The notes: generated from the sequence alone by a model not told the origin. Positions 16,635 to 25,031 are shown, counted from the first letter of the stretch. The stretch: 64,000 bases of DNA from Aequorivita antarctica (GCF_007997155.1 NZ_VORT01000007.1:62001-126000), one strand, 5' to 3'. Made by a program: numbers and translations.

Positions 16635-17370
16635 TATTTGGGTGGGCTCCACTTCTATTAGCTTTAATTAATACTAGATCTACCCCTAGATCATGGTATA
16701 AAATAATGTGAAAGCAGATAATAGTAGCCTTTGCCTTGCTTAAATGTAGGGAAAGTGTAGCATTCGAGTAGCACTCGCCCCCCTTGAACCATACATTAAC
16801 TCCACCTGAACCTACCATTAAGCGAAGTTAACTGTAGCCTTAGGTCACTATGACTGTAGCCCTAGCAGCCAATTTGAAATTTAAACTTTATGAATGTACC
16901 AGTTTAGTATTCATGCGAGAGACCCCTATACCAGCAGAGGGGTGTATAGCTATTTTAGGACAAGACATCCCTTCCGCAATTATAGCAATTCATAATGTTT
17001 AGTTTTAGTATGGTACTATTAGATAGTACAAAATTTAGATTTTTGATCTCTGACAGCAATTAGATAAAAAAATCAAATATAAAACGAACACAAACCCAAC
17101 CATTTGGAAGACCATAAGAGTGGGCTTTTAAATTGGGGAGAATACCAAATATAACAATTATCGGGTAACAACGATAAATAATCAATATATCCAAACATAA
17201 GACAATGTCGCTAATGAGTATGACTGGATCTTGCAGTGAAAGTTTTGAGATTAAAATTGGGGATGCAAAGCATTGTGGAGGATAGAGGGGAGACGCTAGC
17301 GCCAGGGACTTTTGGCTGCAGGATATAGGATAGATAATTGGTAATATACGATTAGGCGAAATAACCATAT
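16635..17370. other. 736-bp non-coding stretch inside the island
   Basis: No convincing gene. It holds GGCTCCACTT at 16656, which matches the tmRNA 3' end over 10 bases (a possible but weak attachment remnant). It also has the first copy of the array element (17075-17153), a hairpin-like stretch near 17264-17277 (GATGC...GCAT) and a GC-rich tract near 17290. Composition changes several times, as expected for a junction of insertions. Confidence 0.4.
17075..17153 (-). repeat. Array element copy 1 (promoter-like part only)
   Basis: Contains the AAATATAAAACnAACnCAAACCCA block, the short hairpin region and the signature GGGGAGAATACCAAATATA. On the minus strand the signature reads TATATTTGGTATTCTCCCC. 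No minus-strand gene lies downstream, so this copy appears orphaned. Confidence 0.75.
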
Positions 17371-17427
17371 ACTATAAAGTTGTAAAATTGTGGCTAATAT
17401 ATTATATTTGCAACTATAAAGTGGTAA
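17371..17427 (+). promoter_or_regulatory. Promoter and direct-repeat operator of the toxin operon
   Basis: TTG at 17380-17382, exactly 20 bases, then TATATTTG at 17403-17410: a full Bacteroidota promoter. Direct repeats ACTATAAAGTTGTAA (17371) and ACTATAAAGTGGTAA (17413) bracket the -10 box and are plausible binding sites for the HTH antitoxin encoded second in the operon. Confidence 0.7.
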
Positions 17428-17450
17428 TATGTAAAATTCCTAAAATAAAA

Positions 17451-17810
17451 ATGCAAGCAACAGAAGAAGAGGTTAAAATATTTTTACAGGAATTTTTTGC
17501 AAAAATAAATGCTAATATAGGTGGAGTTGGCATTATAATAAAAAGAGAGCGTGCAGCCAATCTTCAGACAATTTTAGATTTAGAATTGACAAATATTACT
17601 GTCAGACAGCATTTAAAAAAGTTAACGTATAAAGATTTCTACAGAGGACCTACGGAAGATAGCGATGGTGGTCCAGGCTTGTGGGAATTTGGTAAAGAAA
17701 TAAAAGGCAAAGAAGTCTATATAAAAATTACTATGGGATACATAAACAAGCCCACGATTTGCATCAGTTTTCATTATCCAGTAAGAACAATTAAATACCC
17801 ATTCAAATGA
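17451..17810 (+). CDS. MqsR-like toxin (type II toxin-antitoxin system)
   Basis: 119 residues from the ATG at 17451. An in-frame ATG at 17388 lies within the promoter and is excluded. The C-terminal half follows the E. coli MqsR pattern: LKKLTYKDFYRGP, a central Trp (LWEFGKEI), GKEVYIKITM and a final CISFHYP. MqsR is a ribosome-independent RNase that cleaves at GCU, with a RelE-like fold. Here the N-terminus differs and a GGPG insertion precedes the Trp. The stop overlaps the antitoxin start by four bases (ATGA), the classical TA arrangement. Toxin identity is inferred from motif order; activity is untested. Confidence 0.72.
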   Translation: MQATEEEVKIFLQEFFAKINANIGGVGIIIKRERAANLQTILDLELTNITVRQHLKKLTYKDFYRGPTEDSDGGPGLWEFGKEIKGKEVYIKITMGYINKPTICISFHYPVRTIKYPFK

Positions 17811-18832
17811 TTTACGAACAAATAGAAAGCCCTTTTTCGACAGGTAAAGCGAATTTGCTAAAGAAAGTGAATGTCTTAAACTTTCGTAAGAATGAATTTG
17901 AGATAACTGAACATTTTTATGTTTGTGAAAATACCAACGAGGAATTTACTACTAGTGAATTAGATGAGATAAATATAAATCAAGTCTACAATCAATATAG
18001 GGATAAGTTTGGTTTGCCTTTTCCTGATCAAATCAAAAGAATAAGAGAAAGGTATGATGTCTCGGCAGTTAAAATGTCTGAAATTCTAGGACTAGGAGTT
18101 AATAGTTATCGTCTTTATGAACAAGGAGAGGTTCCAAGTGTCGGTAATGGAAGATTAATTTTAGCGGCAGAAGACCCTAGGGAATTTAAACGTTTTTTGA
18201 TTGCTAGTGAAGAATTGATTGATTCTAAAGATTTTCAAAAGATAAATAAAAGAGTGGGTGAGTTAATCATATTGAAAGAGCAAGAGTCAGAACAATTTTA
18301 TAACTTAAGTATTATGGAATTGTTTGACAAAATAGTTCCAGACCAATATACAGGTTATCGCTTGCCAGATTTTGATAAAATATCAAATATTGTTTTGTTC
18401 TTTTCAGAAAGAACCCAAACATGGAAAACTAAATTGAATAAACTTTTATTCTATTGTGATTTTTTGTCATTTAAAAATTACGGATATGGTATTTCTGGAT
18501 TAGACTATAGAGCTATTAAATTAGGGCCTGTCCCTTCTGAATTTGAAAAATTATATCAATTGATTAGTGAGGGAGAATTTGTCCATAGAGAATATATAGA
18601 ATTTGAAAGAGGAAATTATGGCTCTTATTTTAAACCTTGTTTGACTTTTAATGCCTCATTATTTGAAGAACATGAAATTGATATAATGAACATTGTGTCA
18701 AATAAGTTTAAATATACTAGACCATCTGAAATCGCCGAAATTAGTCATAAAGAAAATGCCTGGAAAGATAATATAAACGAGCAAAATATAATTAGTTATA
18801 AAGATTATGCATTTAATCTTCATACTATCTAA
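17807..18832 (+). CDS. Antitoxin with MqsA-type HTH and Panacea (DUF4065/SocA) domain
   Basis: 341 residues. The first ~50 residues resemble the MqsA zinc-ribbon region but keep a single Cys (YVCENTNEEF), so the metal site is probably lost. Residues ~65-125 are an HTH_MqsA-type domain (VSAVKMSEILGLGVNSYRLYEQGEVPS). Residues ~185-335 are a Panacea domain (LNKLLFYCDFLSFK, GLDYRAIKLGPVPSEFEKLY). Panacea domains neutralise many unrelated toxin folds. The combination makes this protein both the DNA-binding autoregulator and the neutraliser of the MqsR-like toxin encoded just upstream. Confidence 0.85.
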   Translation: MIYEQIESPFSTGKANLLKKVNVLNFRKNEFEITEHFYVCENTNEEFTTSELDEININQVYNQYRDKFGLPFPDQIKRIRERYDVSAVKMSEILGLGVNSYRLYEQGEVPSVGNGRLILAAEDPREFKRFLIASEELIDSKDFQKINKRVGELIILKEQESEQFYNLSIMELFDKIVPDQYTGYRLPDFDKISNIVLFFSERTQTWKTKLNKLLFYCDFLSFKNYGYGISGLDYRAIKLGPVPSEFEKLYQLISEGEFVHREYIEFERGNYGSYFKPCLTFNASLFEEHEIDIMNIVSNKFKYTRPSEIAEISHKENAWKDNINEQNIISYKDYAFNLHTI

Positions 18833-18843
18833 AAAATATAATT

Positions 18844-19134
18844 ATGGAAAATAGCAAAAAAAATGAAGGAGGAAATGAAAATGCTCCAGGACAAAACAAA
18901 GAGTTCAAAATTTTAGTAAACGCAAGAGAGAAAATTTGGACAGAAAAAAAGATAACTTTTGATGAAGTTGTAATATTAGCTTTTGGAGTTATTTCCTCTG
19001 ACCCAAATGTTTCTTATACAGTTACCTTTAAGAAAGGTGATAATAATAAGCCTGAGGGAATTATGGTAAAAGGAGATGAAGTAAAAGTTAAAGATGGAAT
19101 GAGATTCAATGTTACACAAACTAATAGATCATAG
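18844..19134 (+). CDS. Ubiquitin-like protein, Multi_ubiq type (single repeat)
   Basis: 96 residues. A polar leader (~1-22) precedes one beta-grasp unit matching the Multi_ubiq family: FKILVNAREKIWTEKKITFDEVVILAF, VSYTVTFKKG, EGIMVKGDEVKVKDGMRFNVTQT. It ends NVTQTNRS with no terminal Gly-Gly, as in other members of this family. If it is conjugated, processing or a different C-terminal chemistry would be needed. It starts 11 bases after the antitoxin stop, and its last 26 bases overlap the E1-like gene. It is the probable substrate of that enzyme. Confidence 0.8.
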   Translation: MENSKKNEGGNENAPGQNKEFKILVNAREKIWTEKKITFDEVVILAFGVISSDPNVSYTVTFKKGDNNKPEGIMVKGDEVKVKDGMRFNVTQTNRS

Positions 19135-20296
19135 TCCAGACCTTAAGAAATTAAGGGACGAAGGATATGAAATTAAACTTGAGAATAATCATATTCTTAT
19201 AAGTAGCGTTCCATATATTAATTCTAGTAGGCAAATTAAATTAGGAACACTAGTAGCTGTACTTACCATAGCGGGAAATAAATCAGGTAAACCAGATAAT
19301 CATGTAGCTTACTTTATAGGCGAACAACCATGCAATAAAGATGGCTCGATAATTTCCTCCCTAGTTCATGGCCAAAATAAAACGGTTTTAGCTGGTGAAA
19401 TTCAGGTTGACAGATCCTTTTCTAATAAACCACAAGGTGGTTATGTAGATTATTATCATAAAATGACTACATACATAAATATTATAAGTGGGCCTGCACA
19501 ATCTATGGATAACTCCGTAACTCCGAAAACCTTTAGACTGGTGGAGAGTATTGATGATGATTCAGAATTAAAATATCCTGATACAAATTCGAGTAGAGCT
19601 GGAATATCTTTTATTACTGATAAATTAAAAGCGCAAAAAGTTGGAATTATTGGTGTAGGTGGAACAGGTTCGTATTTATTAGATTTTATTTCAAAGTGCC
19701 CAGTAAAAGAAATAAGAATTTTTGATAACGATGAATTCTTACTTCATAATGCTTTTAGAGCTCCTGGCGCACCTGAAGAAGAATTTCTTAAAGAGACACC
19801 AAAGAAAACTCATTATTTTCAAAGGATTTACTCAAGAATGCATAGTAATATAGTTATAAGAGATAAGTATATTATTGAATCCAACTTAAGTGAGTTACAA
19901 GATTTAAATTTCGTTTTTATTTGTATTGATAAAGGAAGCATAAAACAAATAATCATTGATTATTTGTCAGCAAATAAGATTAGCTTTATAGATGTTGGAA
20001 TGGGAATAGAATTGGCGCCAAATAATTCTTTAATAGGAATGATTAGAACAACAACAAGCAAAAATGGCAATATAGACCATATATACCCTAATGGACGTAT
20101 TTCTCTTGCAGATGGAAATGAAGATGATGAATATGGTCAAAATATTCAAATTGCAGAATTGAATGCACTAAATGCATCTTTAGCCGTAATAAAATGGAAA
20201 AAACTATGTGGTTTTTATCATGATGCGGAACAAGAAAAGCATAGTCTTTTTTCAATTGATGATAATACAATATTAAATGATGATTTTGAAACATAA
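19109..20296 (+). CDS. E1-like ThiF-family adenylyltransferase with DUF6791-type N-terminal domain
   Basis: 395 residues. The N-terminal ~150 residues resemble DUF6791 (HILISSVPYIN, HVAYFIGEQPC). The ThiF/E1 adenylation domain follows: nucleotide loop GIIGVGGTGSYLLDF (~175), acidic strand end RIFDNDEF, Arg-bearing crossover LHNAFRAPGA, and DVGMGIEL. No cysteine sits where canonical E1 enzymes carry the catalytic Cys; C in FVFICIDKG and KKLCGFY are the only late cysteines. It probably adenylates the C-terminus of the ubiquitin-like protein. It overlaps genes on both sides by 26 and 20 bases, implying tight stoichiometry. Confidence 0.82.
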   Translation: MLHKLIDHSPDLKKLRDEGYEIKLENNHILISSVPYINSSRQIKLGTLVAVLTIAGNKSGKPDNHVAYFIGEQPCNKDGSIISSLVHGQNKTVLAGEIQVDRSFSNKPQGGYVDYYHKMTTYINIISGPAQSMDNSVTPKTFRLVESIDDDSELKYPDTNSSRAGISFITDKLKAQKVGIIGVGGTGSYLLDFISKCPVKEIRIFDNDEFLLHNAFRAPGAPEEEFLKETPKKTHYFQRIYSRMHSNIVIRDKYIIESNLSELQDLNFVFICIDKGSIKQIIIDYLSANKISFIDVGMGIELAPNNSLIGMIRTTTSKNGNIDHIYPNGRISLADGNEDDEYGQNIQIAELNALNASLAVIKWKKLCGFYHDAEQEKHSLFSIDDNTILNDDFET

Positions 20297-20714
20297 ATTT
20301 GTTGATAAAATACCTGATATATTAGAGGAAAAAGTTTTATACGTTTCTATGGAATATGAAACTGTAATTCATAAATGTGCTTGCGGATGCGGAAATGAAA
20401 TTGTGACACCACTTTCGCCTGCAGAATGGAGTATAACATTTAATGGTGAGACCATTTCCCTTGAACCATCGATTGGAAGTTGGAGCTTAGATTGTAAATC
20501 ACATTATTGGATAACAAACAATAGGGTAAAGTGGTCATATAAATATAGCGTTGAGGCAATAGAAAAAGTCAAGAAATCTGATTTAGAAGCTAAAAAGGAT
20601 CATTTTGAAAAAACAAATTCTAAACCTAAAGAATTAGAAAACAAAAGAAAGGAAAGAGAATCTTTATGGAAGCATATAAAATCATGGGGGAACAACTTTT
20701 TTTCTTCTAAATAA
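20277..20714 (+). CDS. DUF6527 family protein of the ubiquitin-like operon
   Basis: 145 residues. A zinc-binding core CACGCGNE near residue 35 and CKSHYWI near residue 79 match DUF6527, a family that commonly follows Multi_ubiq and ThiF genes. The last ~50 residues form a highly charged helix (KKSDLEAKKDHFEKTNS...) that may be a coiled coil. The role is unknown; it may be a ligase-like or substrate-recognition subunit. It overlaps the E1-like gene by 20 bases and is last in the five-gene operon starting at 17451. Confidence 0.78.
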   Translation: MMILKHKFVDKIPDILEEKVLYVSMEYETVIHKCACGCGNEIVTPLSPAEWSITFNGETISLEPSIGSWSLDCKSHYWITNNRVKWSYKYSVEAIEKVKKSDLEAKKDHFEKTNSKPKELENKRKERESLWKHIKSWGNNFFSSK

Positions 20715-20789
20715 AAATAAATTAAATAAACGCTTAAAATGATTAACTTTACAGAATTTTGGCATAAAAAATTCATTTTAATGAATGGG

Positions 20790-20966
20790 TGACCATTACG
20801 GAAAACCGTAACAGCCTGCTTTTTAACCGGGGAGAATACCAAATATAGAGTTTTTGCTAAATAGTCCCGCTATCTATTTAATTTTTAGAAGATACCTTAA
20901 AAACAAAGCCGCTCAAAGCGGCTTATATAAGTTCGGTTTTAAAAATTATGGGGTTGTGGGACGGTT
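20790..20966 (-). repeat. Array element copy 2 (with terminator part)
   Basis: Promoter-like part at 20790-20850 (hairpin TTACGG-AAAA-CCGTAA, then GGGGAGAATACCAAATATA). It is followed by the conserved CGCTATCTATTTA tract, the GCCGCTCAAAGCGGC hairpin at 20908-20922 and the TTTAAAAATTATGGGGTTGTG segment. On the minus strand the hairpin followed by a T-rich run terminates the gene at 20984-21868. The AAACAAACnCAAACCC segment usually at the right end is absent. Confidence 0.85.
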
Positions 20967-20983
20967 ACCTTTTTTAGCAAACT

Positions 20984-21868
20984 TTATTGTCCGTCTTCTG
21001 TTTTTGTTTCTTTTTTGGGTTTGAAAAAATCATAGTTAACACTAAAACTTAACCACGCCTTATCTTTATATGTAAACGTACTTCCTAAATTTCCTAAAGA
21101 ATGGTCAAAACCAAGAATTATTCCAGGTGACACGCTACCAATTCTAAAACTAATTCCCGCCCCGTAAGTTATACCTGTTCCATTTTCAATAACACTTTCA
21201 TCAGTTATGCCCGAGTTATTAGCAGAATTGTAATTTAAAGTGGTAACACCAGCAAATATAAATGGCGCAACATAATATGGGTTTTGATTTGATAAACGCC
21301 ATTTCCACCCAATAAACGGAGCTACATTAAAATCTCCATCGATTAATGATTCTGGAGCATTACCTAATTTTAAGCGATATTTAAATGGTGCAGTTAGTAA
21401 ACCAGAAAAAACTTGATTTGCAAACTTATAATATTCGGTGTTCGTATTTTTTTCTATAACACTTTCTTCAATCCAGAAATTTTTATCATAATCCTTACTA
21501 CTAACTGTTGTTCCACTATTTGGATATTGTAGACTTTCGCTTTTGGGAGTTTGGTCTTGAGTTTTACTTGAACCCGGAATTGTAATTAATTGATACTTTT
21601 TTCCATCAATTTCTTTAACTGGATGCTGTATTTTCCTAAAATACACTTGGTAATTTATTTTTCTGTAGTCCTCAAAATTTGGAGCTAAGTTTTGGTCAGA
21701 GTAAATTAAATAATCAACCCCATCTTTTTTTACCCTAAGCCCTAAAGGGTGATCAATTTTTTCAGATGTTGTTATCTCAGTACTTTCTGCAACAGTTTCT
21801 TGCGCATTAACTGTTGAAGAAAAAATAGCTGCTAAAAATATGCTCAAAAAATAAATCGAATTTTTCAT
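20984..21868 (-). CDS. Secreted or outer-membrane protein of unknown function
   Basis: 294 residues with a Sec signal peptide (1-22, ending VNAQ). The C-terminal half (~170-290) has alternating Gly/aromatic strands such as FIGWKWRLSNQNPYYVAPFIFAG, GITYGAGISFRIG and PGIILGFDHSLG. They resemble a small outer-membrane beta-barrel; the protein ends in a charged KKETKTEDGQ tail. The middle is low in conservation signals. First recognised gene of the cassette-like array. TTAGCAAAC directly after the stop is the exact complement of GTTTGCTAA before the start (21944-21952). No function known. Confidence 0.7.
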   Translation of the reverse strand: MKNSIYFLSIFLAAIFSSTVNAQETVAESTEITTSEKIDHPLGLRVKKDGVDYLIYSDQNLAPNFEDYRKINYQVYFRKIQHPVKEIDGKKYQLITIPGSSKTQDQTPKSESLQYPNSGTTVSSKDYDKNFWIEESVIEKNTNTEYYKFANQVFSGLLTAPFKYRLKLGNAPESLIDGDFNVAPFIGWKWRLSNQNPYYVAPFIFAGVTTLNYNSANNSGITDESVIENGTGITYGAGISFRIGSVSPGIILGFDHSLGNLGSTFTYKDKAWLSFSVNYDFFKPKKETKTEDGQ

Positions 21869-22005
21869 AATTGGTTGGTTTTATTTAGTTAGTAAAATAT
21901 TTAAATTCCGAATATGAAAATATACCACAAAAGGGTATTTAATGTTTGCTAACATATGTGCTATTGTTTTTATCTTACACGGGTGCACAAGTATTTTTAT
22001 AATTT

Positions 22006-22210
22006 CAAATATAAATCAATGCTATATTCAACAATTACGGAAAACCGTAGCAGCGAAACTTTTAATCAGGGAGAATACCAAATATAAAGTTTTTTGTTAA
22101 ATAAAGTCGCTATCTATTTCAATTTTAGAAGATACTCAAAACACAAAGCCGCTCAAGGCGGCTTATATTGGCACGGTCTTTAAAAATTATGGGGTTGTGC
22201 AACGGTTTCC
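22006..22210 (-). repeat. Array element copy 3 (with terminator part)
   Basis: Starts AAATATAAATCAATGC, has the ATTACGG-AAAA-CCGTAG hairpin, GGGAGAATACCAAATATAAAG, CGCTATCTATTTC, and the hairpin GCCGC-TCAAG-GCGGC at 22148-22162. It ends in TTATGGGGTTGTGCAACGG. It sits between the TIR-TPR gene's 3' end and the upstream region of the 20984-21868 gene. Confidence 0.88.
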
Positions 22211-22213
22211 GAT

Positions 22214-22225
22214 GTTGCCAGTAAT
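22214..22225. repeat. Left arm of a perfect 12-bp inverted repeat bracketing the TIR-TPR gene
   Basis: GTTGCCAGTAAT here is exactly complementary to ATTACTGGCAAC at 23472-23483, on the other side of the gene. Similar but different pairs bracket several neighbouring genes. Confidence 0.8.
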
Positions 22226-22227
22226 TT

Positions 22228-23457
22228 TTATCCTTTATCTGATTTTTCAAGTACATCCAATAACATACTTAAATTCCCTTCTTTATCTAATAATCGAACT
22301 TTTTTATAATATTCATTTCCTTCTTTAATTTTCTTGCGATAAACTTTTAGAAAATTCCCATAATTAATTAATGCTTCTATGTATTCTGGATTTAATTCTA
22401 TCGCTTTCTTTAAATGATACTCGACTTTTTGTAATTCACCTTCTGTTGGCTTAGTAACCTTGTAAATGTTCGATAAATTGTTATGTGCTTTGAAACTATC
22501 AGGGTTAAATTCTAATATTTTCTCGTATTGCTTTTTAGCACTAGAAGGATTATTAAAATGTTGTCTTAATAATACTCCTAAATTTAGACGTGCTATTTCT
22601 GAATTGGGATTTGATTTAACCGCATTTTCGTAAAGTTTTTTCGCTTTTTTATAGTTTTTCTTGTAATGTTCAACCACTTGTCCATAATTATTAAGTATAG
22701 CAAAATTAGTTGGGTCAATTTTTAGTCCTTTTTCGTAAAAGTGAATTGCTTGTTCAAATCTTCCTAAATCTCTTGCAGTAGAACCTTTTACAGAATAGTA
22801 ATATGAACTTTCCTTGTATGTATCTAAATATTTATCGAGCGCAATTTCTCTTTTCTCTAAATCAGAAATTAAGTATGTATACAATAGAGCAACTAATGGT
22901 TCTGTATTGACTTCTAAACCAAGGCTGTTAATTATTGGTTCATACTTCTGCTCAATTACATCTGTAGGTGAAAGATGAATAGAATCACAAACTTTTTTAA
23001 TAAATCCGTCAATATTGAAACTTATATCTTGAAATAATTTCAGCTCTTTGTACAGTTCCGTTGAGTTTATTGGGCTTACATTGGATAATGCAGATTGTAG
23101 TTCATTCGTTTTTTCTTCCCAATATTTTACATATTGTAATCTGTCTAAAGGAGAATATATTTTTGTTCCTTCATAAACTAAAGGCAAAACTTTCTTCCAA
23201 TGATTTTCGTCTTTTAAAAGTTGCAATACTTCGTAAAGACAATTTTTAGATTTTAAATAGAAATCAGAAATAAGTAGAAGAGCAAAATCGCAAGACCTAA
23301 TTCGATTCATAAAGTCAGGAATACTCTCTGTATAACCTAATTCTTGATTGTCTTTTACAACAGTAATTCCGACCATATCTAAATCAGATGCGATTTTATC
23401 AGCAATGTCTTTTGTTTGCCAAGAGTATGAAATAAATAAGGTTTTTTTATCTGTCAT
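22228..23457 (-). CDS. TIR-domain protein with C-terminal TPR repeats
   Basis: 409 residues. Residues ~4-135 are a TIR domain: LFISYSWQTKDIADKIASDL, a BB-loop-like IPDFMNRIRSCDFALLLIS, and the conserved Glu of NAD-cleaving TIRs in KNCLYEVLQLL. Residues ~205-400 contain about five tetratricopeptide repeats (GRFEQAIHFYEKGLKIDPTN, YKKAKKLYENAVKSNPNS, PSSAKKQYEKILEFNPDS). TIR-TPR proteins act as NADases or oligomerising scaffolds in bacterial immunity. It is a single-gene cassette with no cyclase or Argonaute neighbour, so any trigger must be sensed through the TPR part. Confidence 0.85.
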   Translation of the reverse strand: MTDKKTLFISYSWQTKDIADKIASDLDMVGITVVKDNQELGYTESIPDFMNRIRSCDFALLLISDFYLKSKNCLYEVLQLLKDENHWKKVLPLVYEGTKIYSPLDRLQYVKYWEEKTNELQSALSNVSPINSTELYKELKLFQDISFNIDGFIKKVCDSIHLSPTDVIEQKYEPIINSLGLEVNTEPLVALLYTYLISDLEKREIALDKYLDTYKESSYYYSVKGSTARDLGRFEQAIHFYEKGLKIDPTNFAILNNYGQVVEHYKKNYKKAKKLYENAVKSNPNSEIARLNLGVLLRQHFNNPSSAKKQYEKILEFNPDSFKAHNNLSNIYKVTKPTEGELQKVEYHLKKAIELNPEYIEALINYGNFLKVYRKKIKEGNEYYKKVRLLDKEGNLSMLLDVLEKSDKG

Positions 23458-23471
23458 TCGATTTTTCTCAA

Positions 23472-23483
23472 ATTACTGGCAAC
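23472..23483. repeat. Right arm of the 12-bp inverted repeat bracketing the TIR-TPR gene
   Basis: Exact complement of 22214-22225. On the gene strand it reads GTTGCCAGTAAT and lies about 15 bases before the start codon. Confidence 0.8.
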
Positions 23484-23571
23484 TTCTTTATACCCCTCAA
23501 CTGCATTGGGATGGTCATTTCAATAGGTTTGGCTATGCGCAAGTTTTAACAACTTTTCTTTCGCCTAGTTT

Positions 23572-23740
23572 ACAAATATAAAACAAACGCAAACCCACCC
23601 TTTACGGAAAACCATAAGATTGGGTTTTTAAATTGAGGAGTATACCAAATATAATGATTTTGGTAATTAAAAAATTAAAGTGAAGGGCATTACAAATGCA
23701 ACTATAAATAGACACGCTTTCCCAAAGCGTCCCAGCGTGG
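23572..23740 (-). repeat. Array element copy 4 (variant without GCCGC hairpin)
   Basis: The shared part AAATATAAAACAAACGCAAACCCACC to TATACCAAATATAAT is followed by the alternative tail AAAGTGAAGGGCATTACAAATGC and GACACGCTTTCCCAAAGCG. The tail has two small hairpins (GCATT...AATGC and CGCTTT...AAAGCG). Copies 7 and 8 share this tail. Confidence 0.85.
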
Positions 23741-23993
23741 ATTTGTCTTTCATTAATTAAGCATAATCTACATCAAATTAGTTCCAAACAAATGAATAAT
23801 GCGTGAAGCTATTATTCCACTCCAAAAGGTTTGAAAGAAATTCTATTAATTCTATGGACTTCCATTTTTCCAGGAGTCCGGACTACTTTCTTGTGAAGTT
23901 ACACTGAACTTGATGCTTGGCGAAATGTTTAAATAATCTCTTAAATCCAATAACTTAAACCGCGTGTTATCGGCTGTCTTTCTTTTTCTTGCT
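23741..23993. other. 253-bp stretch with no recognisable gene
   Basis: Between the tail of repeat copy 4 and the disrupted gene. No open frame of note and no clear hairpins except short ones. It could hold decayed coding sequence. Confidence 0.4.
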
Positions 23994-25031
23994 TTATTTA
24001 TCTACAATTTTATCTAGCTTTAAGAGGAAACAAATTCCTGGTTCCTTAGCAATATCTATTTCATTAATTCCTTTTGCAATAGCTCCTACATCACCATAAA
24101 CTTTCTCGAGTGATTTAAAAATATTATCAGGGGTAGGATTAGCAAAACCTTTGGCAATAAATGGTATCCAACTGACAACTTTACCAAATATATTAATCCA
24201 TAATTTATCTTTTTCGATTTCTATTTTTCTTTTTAGCTCATAGATTGCTGGCTCTACTTGGCTTTCTGCAATAAATTTTGCTTCAGCTTTTATCTTATTA
24301 ATATCTTTCTCATCTTTTATTGCAATTTTTAAACTAGATGATAATTTTTGCATTGCCATTCTAAATGGGATTAACTAGTCTTTCAATTTTTCTCTAGCTG
24401 TCAATATATCATTTGCATTTAAACTAATAGTTTTAGGCAGATTAATTTTGATACACTCCTCAGCTAAAATCGACGTCAAAACTCTTACAGAATGGGTATT
24501 CGATAAATATGGTACAGGCATTTCAGGATTGTCTCCTATCAATATCCAGTCATTTTCATCTGCTAATTTCATTGCGGTTGGTGATGAACGTAATACAAAA
24601 TCATCTTGAATTTCTGGGTATTTTTCAGTGAATTCTTTAAATAGTTTTTGTTCCGTTGTGTTTCCAGAAACAAAATCTAATAACTCGTCCTGAGTCAGTT
24701 CTCCGGAAAGGAGTTTGTGTGAAATGGATTTAACCGATGAATCTAATAGATGTGGATGATAAAACAAAATTTCCCCAAGAAGTTCTTGGTTATTTAAGGC
24801 AAACTGATAAAAATTCTTTGTCCGTTCAAGCTCTTCTTTTGATGGTTTACCAATAACATTGATATTAATCGAAGTAGGCAGTCTTTTCAAATATCCTGTA
24901 GGGTCTGTTGCCATATCAGAAACAGTCACAAGATGAAGTTCATCAAAAAATAAAGAAAATGTAGCTAATGAAACTTGATTTTCAATATAACAATTTGGGT
25001 AATAAACTCCTATATATTTCTTTGGTGTCAT
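23994..25031 (-). pseudogene. Conserved hypothetical gene interrupted by an in-frame TAG
   Basis: Reads as 218 codons (24375-25031), one TAG at 24377-24375, then without any frame change LIPFR and a 121-residue remainder starting at an ATG at 24359. Joined, it would be ~345 residues. The first part begins KYIGVYYPNCYI and contains LATFSLFFDELHLVT; the second is helical (LSSSLKIAIKDEKDINKIKAEAKF). The sentence ...LTAREKLKD-stop-LIPFRMAMQKLSS reads naturally as one helix, so a Glu or Gln codon mutated to TAG is likely. Alternatively the halves are now separate proteins. The family is not firmly recognised (DUF6236-like at best). Confidence 0.65.

Noticed and set aside
16546-16818. Minus-strand 90-codon frame in the island gap
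   Set aside because: It crosses the 3' end of the plus-strand gene and a non-coding repeat-bearing stretch, and looks random.
20984-21868. Known adhesin or porin assignment for the beta-rich protein
   Set aside because: Only general barrel-like strands are visible; no family motif could be named.
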